A stretch of DNA of 16,989 nt from Clostridiales bacterium (GCA_022776785.1 JALFHA010000254.1:1-16989); one strand, 5' to 3'. Shown: positions 8,704 through 16,497, counted from the stretch's first letter. Numbers and translations: made by a program. The notes: generated from the sequence alone by a model not told the origin.

Positions 8704-9303
8704 ATGCCGGACTACTATTATACAGCCCGCCCTGAGAGTGCCCATGAGGAGCGGCGCTTCCGCGCGGTCTTTGGCGGACGCACCCTCGCGTTTGAGACGG
8801 ATGCGGGCGTGTTTTCCAAGCAGCACATCGACCCGGGCAGCGAGCTGCTGTGCAAAGCGCTGCCGGATGAGCTCGCCGGGCGCGTGCTGGATATGGGCTG
8901 CGGCTGGGGCGCGATGACGGTGATGACGCTCGCGGCGCACCCGGACGTGCAGATGACGATGGCGGACGTGAACGAGCGCGCGCTGGCGCTCGCCGTGCGC
9001 AACGTGGCGGCCAACGGGATGCGGGCCGAGGCATTGCTCTCCGACGGCTTTGAGCGCGTGGAGGGGGTGTTCGATGCGGTCATCACCAACCCGCCCATTC
9101 GCGCGGGCAAGGCGGTCATCTATAAGATGTTTGAGGACGCGAAGGCGCACCTCGTCCCCGGCGGCGCGCTGTATCTGGTCATCCGCAAGCAGCAGGGCGC
9201 GCCCAGCGCGCTCAAGTTCCTCAGGGAGCTCTATGCCGGGGCGGAGGTCATCGCGCGCGACGGTGGCTATTGGGTCATCCGCTGCGTGACGGAGGACGCC
9301 TGA
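8704..9303 (+). CDS. Class I SAM-dependent methyltransferase, RsmC-like
   Basis: The 199-residue protein has a Rossmann methyltransferase fold. SAM-binding motif I is VLDMGCGWGAMT (61-72), an acidic residue follows in MADVNERAL (about 86-94), and the substrate-amine motif NPPI is at 129-132. The NPP motif with the N-terminal YYTARPESAHEERRF and AFETDAGVFSKQHIDPGSELL segments is characteristic of the RsmC/RlmG-related family that methylates guanine N2 in rRNA. It is a single-domain form, shorter than E. coli RsmC, which has two such domains. RNA as the substrate is inference from family and from its position one base after the rRNA-modifying rsuA. The start ATG 8704 has AGGAGG at 8693-8698, inside the end of rsuA. 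Confidence 0.88.
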   Translation: MPDYYYTARPESAHEERRFRAVFGGRTLAFETDAGVFSKQHIDPGSELLCKALPDELAGRVLDMGCGWGAMTVMTLAAHPDVQMTMADVNERALALAVRNVAANGMRAEALLSDGFERVEGVFDAVITNPPIRAGKAVIYKMFEDAKAHLVPGGALYLVIRKQQGAPSALKFLRELYAGAEVIARDGGYWVIRCVTEDA

Positions 9304-9393
9304 GCGCGGCTTTGATAGCAGAAAAGGATTGAAATAGGAGAAAGCGGCGCAGCGGGACATGATCCTTGCGCCGGTAAGCAACAGGAGGACACG

Positions 9394-10575
9394 ATGGACG
9401 AGCAGAGGTTTGACGCAGCCTATTTCGACGCGGGCATTGACCGCATAGGTACGCGCTGCGAGAAGTGGGATGGCATGATCGCCGCGGACGGCGACCCGGA
9501 CATGATCCCCATGTGGGTGGCGGATATGGACTTCCCGTCGCCGCCGGCTGTGCAGCGGGCGCTTGAGCGAGTGGCCGCGCAGGGAACGTGGGGCTACACC
9601 ATGAGCGACGAGGAGGATGCAAAGCCCCTGTGCGCCTATTGGGCGCGCAGGCATGGCGTGCGCATTGCGCCGGAGGAGACGACCATGAGCCCGTGCGTGG
9701 TGGCGGGGCTCAAGCTCTGCGTGCGCGCACTGACGAAGCCGGGCGACGGCGTGCTCATCACCACGCCGGTATACGGGCCGTTCTATGCGGCCATCCGGGA
9801 GAACGGACGCAAGGTGGTGGAGAGCCCGCTTGAGCAGGACGCGCAGGGCGTGTGGCGGATGAATTTCGCGGACATGGAGGGCAGGCTCGCCTCTGGCGAG
9901 GCGAAGGCCGTCATGCTCTGCTCGCCGCATAATCCCTGCGGCCGCGCGTGGGCTCGGGAGGAGCTTGAGCAGGCTGCGGCACTGTGTGTGCGCTCTGGCG
10001 TGCCGCTCATCGTCGATGAGATTCATGCGGACTTTGTGTTCGCGCCGCGCTCTCACGTCAGCATCCTGAGCGTGCCGGGCGGGGAAAATGTCGTCATGCT
10101 CTGCGCTGCGAGCAAGACCTTCAACGTCGCGGGGCTCCAGCAGAGCGCCATCGTCTGCCGTGATGCGCAGGTGCGCGGGGCCATCCGTCGGGAGATGAGC
10201 GCGGCGGGCGTGGTGAGCGGCAACGTGTTCGCGCTGGCGGCGACGCGCGCCGCCTATACGGACTGCGACGCGTGGCTCGACGGGCTCAAGGACTATCTGG
10301 TCGCCAACCGGGATTTCACCTGCGCGTATATCGCAGAGCACATGCCGGGCATCTGCGTGACGCCGCTTGAGGCGACCTATCTGATGTGGCTTGACTGCCG
10401 CGCGCTGGGGCTATCCCAGGAGGCGCTGCTTGCGCGCATCCGCGGGGCGGGCGTGCGCGTGAACGACGGCCTGTTCTTCGGCGAGCAGGGGCGCGGCTTC
10501 ATCCGCCTGAATATCGCCTGCCCGAGGGCGCAGCTTGCCGCCGCGCTGGAGCGGATGGCGAAGGCGCTGCGATAA
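9394..10575 (+). CDS. MalY/PatB-family PLP-dependent cystathionine beta-lyase-type aminotransferase
   Basis: This is a 393-residue fold-type I PLP enzyme. The opening RIGTRCEKWDGM and MIPMWVADMDFPSP (38-51) are typical of the MalY/PatB C-S lyases. These split cystathionine or related cysteine conjugates to a thiol, pyruvate and ammonia. Visible active-site elements are TTPVYGPFY (about 123-131), SPHNPCGR (177-184), IVDEIHADF with Asp208, and the PLP-binding lysine in ASKTFNVAGLQ (Lys241). The conserved C-terminal arginine motif is RLNIACPR. The ATG at 9394 has AGGAGG at 9383-9388. It lies 90 bases after the methyltransferase gene; that gap has a weak 7-bp hairpin (9345-9373) but no convincing promoter, so it may be read from the rsuA promoter. 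The exact substrate cannot be told from sequence; a maltose-regulator side role, as in E. coli MalY, is not implied. Confidence 0.92.
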   Translation: MDEQRFDAAYFDAGIDRIGTRCEKWDGMIAADGDPDMIPMWVADMDFPSPPAVQRALERVAAQGTWGYTMSDEEDAKPLCAYWARRHGVRIAPEETTMSPCVVAGLKLCVRALTKPGDGVLITTPVYGPFYAAIRENGRKVVESPLEQDAQGVWRMNFADMEGRLASGEAKAVMLCSPHNPCGRAWAREELEQAAALCVRSGVPLIVDEIHADFVFAPRSHVSILSVPGGENVVMLCAASKTFNVAGLQQSAIVCRDAQVRGAIRREMSAAGVVSGNVFALAATRAAYTDCDAWLDGLKDYLVANRDFTCAYIAEHMPGICVTPLEATYLMWLDCRALGLSQEALLARIRGAGVRVNDGLFFGEQGRGFIRLNIACPRAQLAAALERMAKALR

Positions 10576-10587
10576 CTGCGGCATCGG

Positions 10588-10821
10588 TTCATCGCGCGAA
10601 GCGATGAAGGGGTCAAGGGGCGAAGCCCCTTGCGGGGTTCAGGGGCAGCGCCCCTGACGTTCTCCATCCGCGCAGCGGTTTGCAGAATCCGTCAGGGAGC
10701 GAAGCGATACCTGACGGGAAACCCGCAGAGTAAACCGGCATGATGCCGGTTGCATCACCGACCAAGTGACGTAAGTCCCGTTGCTTTGTGGTCGAGTCCG
10801 AAGCTTTGCAGAAGGACTTAC
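10588..10821. repeat. Cluster of palindromes in the malY-like/dipeptidase intergenic region
   Basis: The 283-base gap holds a run of palindromes. These are TTCATCGC/GCGATGAA (10588-10608), CAAGGGGC/GCCCCTTG with a GAA loop (10614-10632), TCAGGGGC/GCCCCTGA with an AGC loop (10639-10657), CCGTCAGG/CCTGACGG (10689-10717), AACCGGCA/TGCCGGTT (10733-10751, loop TGA), and GTAAGTCC/GGACTTAC (10770-10821, imperfectly filled). TTTGCAGAA occurs directly at 10679-10687 and 10805-10813, and CAGAGTAAA at 10726-10734 and 10821-10829. No hairpin has a clear T tract. They look like an intergenic palindromic repeat element or structured leader rather than one terminator. Confidence 0.8.
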
Positions 10822-10858
10822 AGAGTAAAACACGACAACACAGAAAGGGGTCTTATAC

Positions 10859-12238
10859 ATGGCTTTTACACCCAATCCAAAGCTGGATGCGGCGCTGGCC
10901 GCGCTTGAAAAGGATATGATCGACACGCTGGCGCGCTGGATTCGCGTGCCGAGTGTGCGCGCGGAGCGCAGTGCGGAAAACGCGCCCTTCGGCGAGCAGG
11001 TACGCATGGCGCTTAATACCGCCATGGCGGACATCGCGCGGCTGGGCATGACCCCGCGCGACGTGGACGGCTACTGCTGCGATGCGGAGATCGGCGAAGG
11101 CGAGGAGACCGTCGCCGTGCTGGCGCATCTGGACGTGGTGCCCGCGGGCGACGGCTGGACGCACGACCCCTTCGGTGCGGAGATCGTGGACGGCCGCATG
11201 ATCGGCCGCGGCACGAGCGACGACAAGGGCCCCGGCGTGGCGGCGCTGTTCGCGATGAAGGCGATTCTTGATGCAGGCATCCCGCTGCGCCGCCGCTGCC
11301 GCCTGATTCTGGGCTGCGACGAGGAGTGCGGGATGCAGGATCTCGAGTATTATGAGAAGAAAATCGGCCTGCCGGACAAGGGCTTCTCGCCCGATGCGAA
11401 CTTCCCGCTCATCAACACGGAGAAGGGCATCATGGCCATGAAGCTCGACGCGCCGATGACCGATGCGCGGCTGCTCTCCATCGCCTGCGGCACGCGCTCA
11501 AACGTGGTGCCCGGCACGGCGACGGCGCTCCTCGCGGGCGACTGGCGTGTGCAGGCGGCGGAGGCGTTTGACAGCGCCGATGAGGACTGTGCCATCGAGA
11601 CGGCGCTGGAGGGGGAGAACACCTGCGTGACCGTCACGGGCGTGCCAGCGCACGCCTCCACCCCGGAGAAGGGCAAAAATGCCGGGAAAATGCTGCTGCG
11701 CGTGCTGGCGCATTTGGGCATCGGCGGTGCGCCCGTCGAGCTGCTCGACGAGGCCGCGGGCGAGGGCGACGACGGCGTGAATCTGGGCATTGCGGGCAGC
11801 GATGCGGTTTCCGGGCGGCTGACGATCAATCTCGGCCTGCTCAGCGCGGGCGAGGGGAAGCTGTCGGTGACGTTTGACTGCCGCTATCCCGTGTTCTTTG
11901 ACGACAGAACCATCAGCGCTACGGTGCAGAAGCGCCTCGCTCCGGCGGGCTTTGTCATGGAGCCGACGCACGCCAGCCATCCGCACCACGTCCCGGAGAG
12001 CTCCGAGCTGGTGCGCAGCCTGATGGAGGTCTACAACGGCGTGATGGGCACGCAGGCAAAGCCGTTTGCCATCGGCGGCGGCACCTATGCGCGCCACCTC
12101 AAGGAGGGCGTGGCGTTCGGGATGCTCTTCCCGGGCGAGCTGGAGCTGGAGCATCAGGCCAACGAGAGCATCGACCTGACGACCTACGTCAAGGCGGCGC
12201 GCATCTACGCCTACGCGATTGCGGCGCTCTGCGCGTAA
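10859..12238 (+). CDS. M20-family dipeptidase, Sapep/PepV type
   Basis: This 459-residue di-zinc peptidase hydrolyses dipeptides, giving amino acids for intracellular use. M20 landmarks are all present: AHLDVVPAGDGW with metal ligand His90 and catalytic Asp92, GRGTSDDKGP with bridging Asp121, GCDEECG with catalytic Glu155 and metal ligand Glu156, SPDANFP with Asp179, the dimer-domain GVPAHASTPEKGKNAG with His265, and LEHQANE with His432. The length and the SPDANFP segment are typical of the PepV/Sapep branch rather than carboxypeptidase G2 or ArgE. The ATG at 10859 has AAAGGGG at 10844-10850. No strong promoter stands out in the hairpin-rich leader. It is followed after 20 bases by the aldolase gene, so it appears to head a three-gene transcript although its chemistry is unrelated to sugar acids. 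Confidence 0.93.
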   Translation: MAFTPNPKLDAALAALEKDMIDTLARWIRVPSVRAERSAENAPFGEQVRMALNTAMADIARLGMTPRDVDGYCCDAEIGEGEETVAVLAHLDVVPAGDGWTHDPFGAEIVDGRMIGRGTSDDKGPGVAALFAMKAILDAGIPLRRRCRLILGCDEECGMQDLEYYEKKIGLPDKGFSPDANFPLINTEKGIMAMKLDAPMTDARLLSIACGTRSNVVPGTATALLAGDWRVQAAEAFDSADEDCAIETALEGENTCVTVTGVPAHASTPEKGKNAGKMLLRVLAHLGIGGAPVELLDEAAGEGDDGVNLGIAGSDAVSGRLTINLGLLSAGEGKLSVTFDCRYPVFFDDRTISATVQKRLAPAGFVMEPTHASHPHHVPESSELVRSLMEVYNGVMGTQAKPFAIGGGTYARHLKEGVAFGMLFPGELELEHQANESIDLTTYVKAARIYAYAIAALCA

Positions 12239-12258
12239 ATGGGGAAGGGGCGGCAGCG

Positions 12259-12930
12259 ATGACACACGACGAGGTTTTGGAGCAGATCAAGGCGCGCAGG
12301 CTCGTGGCGATCCTGCGCGGCGTGCCGATGGAGCGGCTGGACGGCGTGGTCGGCGCGCTGGTGCGCGGCGGCGTGCGGATTCTGGAATTCACGTTTGATC
12401 ATGCCGAGCCGGATTTCCTGGCGGCCAATGCCGCGAAGATCCGCCGCGCGGCGGAGGAATTCGGCGATCAGGCGCTGATCGGCTGCGGCACGGCGCTGGC
12501 GGTGGAGGAGGTCGAGGCGGCGTATGATGCAGGCGCGTGCCTGGCGATTTCCCCGCATGTGGACATGGCGGTCATCCGCCGGGCGAGGCAGCTGGGCATG
12601 GTGTCCATGCCCGGAGCGCTCACGCCCACGGAGATCGTCGCGGCGCACACGATGGGCGCGGACATCGTGAAGCTCTTCCCGGCGGGGGAGCTGGGCGTCG
12701 GCTATATCAAGGCCGTGCGCGGCCCGCTTGCCCATATTCCGATGGCCGCCGTCGGCGGCGTGAAGCCGGAGAACGTCGGCGCGTTCCTCGATGCGGGCGT
12801 GTGCGGCTTCGGCGTGGGCGGACAGCTCGTGCTCTCCGCGGCGGTAAAAAATGGCGACGACGCGGCCATCGAGGCCCGCGCGAGGGAATTTACCGACGCG
12901 ATTGCGCGGTGGGAGGCGGCACATGTCTAA
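12259..12930 (+). CDS. 2-dehydro-3-deoxy-phosphogluconate/galactonate aldolase
   Basis: This 223-residue class I aldolase of the Eda/DgoA family cleaves KDPG or KDPGal to pyruvate and glyceraldehyde 3-phosphate. The Schiff-base lysine is in ADIVKLFPAGELG (Lys138). The general-base glutamate is in ILEFTFDH (Glu43), and the LVAILRG start with Arg20 and the SMPGALTPTE phosphate/pyruvate segment (116-125) are family features. GCGTAL and the ISPHVD segment also fit. The usual SPG is SPH here, a variation seen among KDPGal-type members as I recall. The next gene encodes the KDGal kinase and overlaps it by 8 bases, so I favour the KDPGal role, i.e. a dgoA function, over Entner-Doudoroff eda. The start has GAAGGGG at 12244-12250, a moderate site. 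Confidence 0.9.
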   Translation: MTHDEVLEQIKARRLVAILRGVPMERLDGVVGALVRGGVRILEFTFDHAEPDFLAANAAKIRRAAEEFGDQALIGCGTALAVEEVEAAYDAGACLAISPHVDMAVIRRARQLGMVSMPGALTPTEIVAAHTMGADIVKLFPAGELGVGYIKAVRGPLAHIPMAAVGGVKPENVGAFLDAGVCGFGVGGQLVLSAAVKNGDDAAIEARAREFTDAIARWEAAHV

Positions 12931-13987
12931 GGGCTATCTGGTGATCGACTGCGGCACGACGAACCTGCGCGTGACGCTTTTGGGCGAGCATAGGAAAGCC
13001 GTGGATGCCGTGCGCGCCGACGGCGGCGTGCGCCATACGGCCATCGACGGCGACAACAGCCGCCTGCGCCGCACGCTCAAGGGCGCAATCGACGAGGTGC
13101 TGGGCAGAAACGGCATGACGCCGGACGACGTGCTGCGCTGCGTGGCCTACGGCATGATTACCAGCAACATGGGTCTGCTGGAGATTCCGCATGTGGCCGC
13201 GCCCGCCTCGCGGGACGATCTGCGCGCCGCCATGCAGGAGCGGACGTTTGAGGACATCGCGCCGTTTCCGATTGCCTTCATCCCCGGCGTGCGCAATTTC
13301 GGCGGCGCGGTGACGATGGACAATTATTCGCGCATGGACATGATGCGCGGCGAGGAGACGGAGGCCGTCGGGCTGTATCGCCTGCTGGGGCTGAAGGAGT
13401 CGGCGATCTTCGTGCTGCCGGGCTCGCACAACAAGTTTGTCTCCATGAGCGCGGACGGCGCGATTCTGGGCTGCATGACCTCCATCTCCGGCGAGCTGCT
13501 CGACGCGATCACGCACGACACCATTCTCGCCGACGCCGTGGGGCGCAGCTTCGTCACGGCGGAGGGCTACATGCCCGACATGGCCTGCGAGGGCGCATGG
13601 GAGAGCGCGCACAGCGGTCTGGGCCGCGCGGCCTTCTCCGCGCGCATTTTGCAGACGCTGGGCGGGCGCAGCCGCGAGGCGGCGCAGTCCTATCTGCTGG
13701 GCGCGGTGCTGGCGCAGGATGTGCAAGCGCTTGAAGCCTTTGTCCCCGCGCCGGATGTGGCGCTCACCCCGAGGAGCGGCATCCCTGCAGGCTTTGGCGC
13801 GGCGCTCGGCGTTGCGCCGGATATGCACGAGCTTGCCATGCCGCCCATCTTCGTTGCGGGCAAGGCGCCCGTGCAGCAGGCCATGATCGATGTGCTGGAC
13901 GCGCTGGGCCTTGAGGGCGCACAGCCCGTGGATGCGGGCCTGTCCGCATGCATGGGCGTGGAGGGCGCGGCGGCTATCGCGCTGTAA
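12923..13987 (+). CDS. dgoK: 2-dehydro-3-deoxygalactonokinase
   Basis: DgoK phosphorylates 2-dehydro-3-deoxy-D-galactonate with ATP to give KDPGal, the substrate of the aldolase encoded just upstream. The 354-residue protein belongs to the ASKHA-like DgoK family. It begins with the phosphate-1 loop YLVIDCGTTNLRVTLLGE, and has CVAYGMITSNMGLLEIPH, DMMRGEETEAVG, VLPGSHNKFV and GELLDAITHDT. The last two blocks are strong DgoK signatures. It is somewhat longer than E. coli DgoK (about 290 residues). The ATG at 12923 has GGGAGG at 12911-12916 and overlaps the aldolase stop by 8 bases (12923-12930), pointing to coupled translation. The galactonate dehydratase and transporter that would complete the pathway are not in this window. 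Confidence 0.93.
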   Translation: MSKGYLVIDCGTTNLRVTLLGEHRKAVDAVRADGGVRHTAIDGDNSRLRRTLKGAIDEVLGRNGMTPDDVLRCVAYGMITSNMGLLEIPHVAAPASRDDLRAAMQERTFEDIAPFPIAFIPGVRNFGGAVTMDNYSRMDMMRGEETEAVGLYRLLGLKESAIFVLPGSHNKFVSMSADGAILGCMTSISGELLDAITHDTILADAVGRSFVTAEGYMPDMACEGAWESAHSGLGRAAFSARILQTLGGRSREAAQSYLLGAVLAQDVQALEAFVPAPDVALTPRSGIPAGFGAALGVAPDMHELAMPPIFVAGKAPVQQAMIDVLDALGLEGAQPVDAGLSACMGVEGAAAIAL

Positions 13988-13996
13988 AGCAACACA

Positions 13997-14048
13997 AAAC
14001 CCCCGCTGCTTCTGTCCGCCATACGGCGAATGGAAGCGGCGGGGGTTT
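13997..14048 (+). terminator. Intrinsic terminator after dgoK
   Basis: A 16-base stem (13997-14012 with 14033-14048, one U-G wobble) starts AAACCCCCGC and ends GCGGGGGTTT. It has a 20-base loop containing a smaller CGCC/GGCG hairpin. It lies nine bases after the dgoK stop. The T-rich 3' side (TTTGTTATACT) serves plus-strand transcription. The 5' A residues could give a weak U tract for leftward transcripts too. Confidence 0.9.
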
Positions 14049-14359
14049 GTTATACTGTCTTGCACTTAAAAGCTCGAATATAAGCGCGAAGCGAAGAAGG
14101 AAGTTTGAGGGATGAAATCCCTCAAGCAGGTTTGGAATCGTAGCCTGCCGCCCGCTGCGTGGGAAACAGGCAGGCGGAGATTGGAAACCGCAAGGAGCGC
14201 CTACGGCGCGACTATGCGGTTTTCCCGGATCGGCAGCCCAACGTATCCCATTGATAAAGCATTTCTGCAAAGTAGTCAGGGGACGAAGCGAGGCCTGACG
14301 GTGAGTTCTTGACGAACAAACGGGAAAACCGCAAGAAATACTTTAATCGAGGAACAGTA
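14049..14359. repeat. Repeat-rich gene-free region between dgoK and the amylase gene
   Basis: This 311-base convergent gap holds several palindromes. They are TTGAGGGAT/ATCCCTCAA with a GAA loop (14105-14125), GCCTGCC/GGCAGGC (14143-14175), AAACCGCA/TGCGGTTT (14185-14222) enclosing GCGCC/GGCGC (14197-14209), and GTCAGG/CCTGAC (14275-14299). A perfect 12-base inverted repeat, TGCGGTTTTCCC at 14215-14226 against GGGAAAACCGCA at 14322-14333, brackets the GTCAGG palindrome. The GTCAGG element and the TTCTGCAAA motif (14263-14271) match parts of the other hairpin-rich gap at 10588-10821. A 66-codon frame here (14112-14312) is not credible as a gene. I see no clear terminator for the amylase transcript. 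Confidence 0.75.
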
Positions 14360-16315
14360 TTATTTCCTGATTTCCGGCTGGCGGGTGAAGAACGTCGCGC
14401 CCGTCATGCCCTTGACCGGCAGACTGTACGCCCCGGCGCGGGCGTGGATGGCTTCGCCCTCCTCGGTGAAGATCTCCTGCGCGCCGGCAAGCTCCTCGCT
14501 CGTCAGGTACACCTCGATGGCGTGGGCGCTGCGGTTGATGAGCGTCACGGCGCAGCCGTCCTTCGCGGGCCTGCCCAACGCGTCCCTGTTGCCGGTGATG
14601 GTGCGGATGACGCCGAGCACCTCGTCGCACGGCGCGATGTAGGCGCACTCGCCCGTGCGCAGCTCGGCATGACTGCGGCGCATGGCGATCATGCGGCGGT
14701 AGGTCTCCAGCATTTCCTGGTTTTCATAGCCCCACGGATAGGTGCGGCGGCAGAACGGGTCGGCACAGCCCTCCATGCCCGCCTCGTCGGCGTAGTAGAC
14801 GCAGGGCATTCCCGGCACGCTCATGACCATGCGCAGCATCATGTGCTCGCGCAGCGTGCCCACCATGCGCTCCTCCTGCGAGAGCCGATGGTAGGTTCTC
14901 TGCGCGCGGGGGATGTCGCTGCCGTCGTTTCCTGCGAGAACGTTGAGGATGCGCGGCCTGTCGTGGCTGCCCATCAGGTTCATCAGCGCGTAGAGGAAGG
15001 GCTTGGGATAGTTCTGCTGGAGGATGGACAGCTCGCGCGCAACCGTGCCCGCTGTGCGGCTGCCCATCAAAAAGCCGATGAGCGCTTCGCGCAGGGGGTA
15101 GTTCATCACGCTGTCGAGCGTGTCGCCGAGCACATAGGAGCGGATCTCGCCGTAGGAGACCTTGTGGCTGGCGTCCTCCCAGACCTCGCCGAGCACAGCC
15201 GCGTCGGGATCCACGGATTTCACCTCGCGGCGAAGGTCACGCAGGAAGGGCATGGGCAGCTCGTCGGCCACATCCAGCCGCCAGCCGCTGGTGCCATGGC
15301 GCAGCCAGTGCTTGACGACCGCGTCCTTGCCGGTGAGGATGTAGCGGCGGTAGTCCTCGTCCAGCTCGCGGACGTTGGGCAGCGTGCGGAAGCCCCACCA
15401 GCAGTCGTAGTCATCCGGCCAGTGCTTGAAGGTGAACCACTTGGCGTAGGGCGAGTCCGGGTCGCGGTACGCGCCGGTCTTCTCGCCGTAGGTGCCGCGG
15501 CGGTTGAAGTACACGCTGTCGTCGCCGACGTGGGAGAATACGCCGTCGAGCATGATGCGGATGCCCAGCTTTTTGGCGTCCTCGCACAGGCGGCGAAGCG
15601 CCTTTTCGTCGCCGAACATCGGGTCAATGCGCATGTAGTCGCTGGTATCGTACTTGTGATTGGTGCGCGCCTCAAAGATGGGGTTGAAGTACAATACGCT
15701 CACGCCCAGCGATTTGAGGTAGGGCAGCTTCTGGCGTACGCCCTCAAGCGTGCCGCCGAAGAAATCGTTGGCGAAGTTGTCACCGTTTTCCGAGACGTTG
15801 AGGCTGGGCATGTCGTTCCAGTTCTCGTGAAGCTCGATGTTGCGCCCATCCTTGGCGTGATGCAGCTTGTCCGTTCCTTCGCCGCGGAAGAAGCGATCCA
15901 CCATGATCTGATACATCACGCCCTCGTGCATCCATGCAGGCACGGTATAATCCGCGTCGTAGACGGTGATCTGGAAGCTTTCCTCGCTGTTCATCACGCC
16001 CGCGCCGCAGCCGCTGTGATCCTGCGGCGCGCCCAGCACGGCGCGCTTGCCGTCCACCAGCGCCTCAAAGCGATACCAGTACAGGCATGGCGTCTGGCTC
16101 ACGGTGATTTGGGCCTCATAATAGCGCTTGTTGCCGCGCACGCCCAGCGGACGCATCGGGAAGCGATGCTCCTCGCCGTCCCATACGCGCAGCTCAACGC
16201 GCTCAAGCGTCTCCCGGCCGGAGGCGGCCATGCGCAGGCGCACCTGCGCGCCTGTGGGCAGCGCGCCCAGCGGGCTCCTGTAAAATTCACTCAGCGTGTT
16301 ATGCTCAAAGTTCAT
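14360..16315 (-). CDS. GH13 alpha-glucan hydrolase (neopullulanase/alpha-amylase type), intracellular
   Basis: This 651-residue glycoside hydrolase family 13 enzyme probably hydrolyses alpha-1,4 (perhaps alpha-1,6) links in glycogen-, starch- or maltodextrin-type glucans. An N-terminal beta-sandwich (about 1-125) precedes the catalytic barrel, which opens at AWMHEGVMYQIMVDRFFRGEG. The four GH13 regions are visible: LDGVFSHVGDDS, GWRLDVADE with nucleophile Asp348, VLGEVWED with acid/base Glu377, and LMGSHDRPR with Asp452. A small C-terminal beta domain follows. No signal peptide or anchor is present, so it is probably cytoplasmic. The frame extends to 16405, but that lies upstream of the predicted transcription start. 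The ATG at 16315, with GGGGTG at 16328-16323 and a 7-base spacer, is preferred. Subfamily is uncertain; the WWGFRTLPNVRELDEDY stretch and DGVFSH recall neopullulanase or GH13_39-like enzymes. It is convergent with dgoK. Confidence 0.92.
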   Translation of the reverse strand: MNFEHNTLSEFYRSPLGALPTGAQVRLRMAASGRETLERVELRVWDGEEHRFPMRPLGVRGNKRYYEAQITVSQTPCLYWYRFEALVDGKRAVLGAPQDHSGCGAGVMNSEESFQITVYDADYTVPAWMHEGVMYQIMVDRFFRGEGTDKLHHAKDGRNIELHENWNDMPSLNVSENGDNFANDFFGGTLEGVRQKLPYLKSLGVSVLYFNPIFEARTNHKYDTSDYMRIDPMFGDEKALRRLCEDAKKLGIRIMLDGVFSHVGDDSVYFNRRGTYGEKTGAYRDPDSPYAKWFTFKHWPDDYDCWWGFRTLPNVRELDEDYRRYILTGKDAVVKHWLRHGTSGWRLDVADELPMPFLRDLRREVKSVDPDAAVLGEVWEDASHKVSYGEIRSYVLGDTLDSVMNYPLREALIGFLMGSRTAGTVARELSILQQNYPKPFLYALMNLMGSHDRPRILNVLAGNDGSDIPRAQRTYHRLSQEERMVGTLREHMMLRMVMSVPGMPCVYYADEAGMEGCADPFCRRTYPWGYENQEMLETYRRMIAMRRSHAELRTGECAYIAPCDEVLGVIRTITGNRDALGRPAKDGCAVTLINRSAHAIEVYLTSEELAGAQEIFTEEGEAIHARAGAYSLPVKGMTGATFFTRQPEIRK

Positions 16316-16384
16316 CGCAGCACACCCCATCCATTGGTTGCTCACAGCGGAGAAAAGCGCCCATCCGCCGCAGCACAGTATTCT

Positions 16385-16413
16385 ATTGTAATGGATTTTA
16401 CACAAATTGTCAA
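16385..16413 (-). promoter_or_regulatory. Promoter of the GH13 gene
   Basis: On the minus strand TTGACA (16413-16408) and TACAAT (16390-16385) are 17 bases apart, a near-perfect SigA-type promoter. Transcription should start near 16378, leaving a leader of about 63 bases and excluding an upstream translation start at 16405. Confidence 0.88.
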
Positions 16414-16491
16414 ACCCCGGGGCGGGCCTGATGCGGCAAAGAGTTCACATTTTTGTTTCAATTTGACTCTTTCTGTGCTACAACTGCGCGC

Positions 16492-16497
16492 TATAAT
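16492..16497 (+). promoter_or_regulatory. Probable -10 element for the right-hand gene
   Basis: TATAAT lies 32 bases before the ATG at 16530. At 17 bases upstream the -35 is CTTTCT, a poor match; a better TTGACT (16463-16468) is 23 bases away, too far for a standard promoter. The -10 is convincing, the -35 is not, so activation by another factor is possible. Confidence 0.5.

Noticed and set aside
9345..9373. Hairpin between the methyltransferase and the MalY-like gene as a terminator
   Set aside because: Only a 7-bp stem with a 15-base loop and no T tract; not enough to call a terminator.
8689..10341. Minus-strand frame of 550 codons
   Set aside because: It is antisense to the methyltransferase and PLP-enzyme genes, has shadow-type Arg/His/Ala composition and matches no family I recognise.
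10588..10821. CRISPR array
   Set aside because: The repeated units are short and unequal, spacing is irregular, and no cas genes are present.
12890..14065. Minus-strand frame of 391 codons opposite dgoK
   Set aside because: It is the shadow of dgoK, which has clear kinase motifs, a ribosome binding site and overlapping coupling to the aldolase gene.
14112..14312. Small plus-strand frame (66 codons) in the repeat-rich gap
   Set aside because: Its start codon lies inside a palindrome and the frame runs through several hairpins, so the coding appearance is likely accidental.
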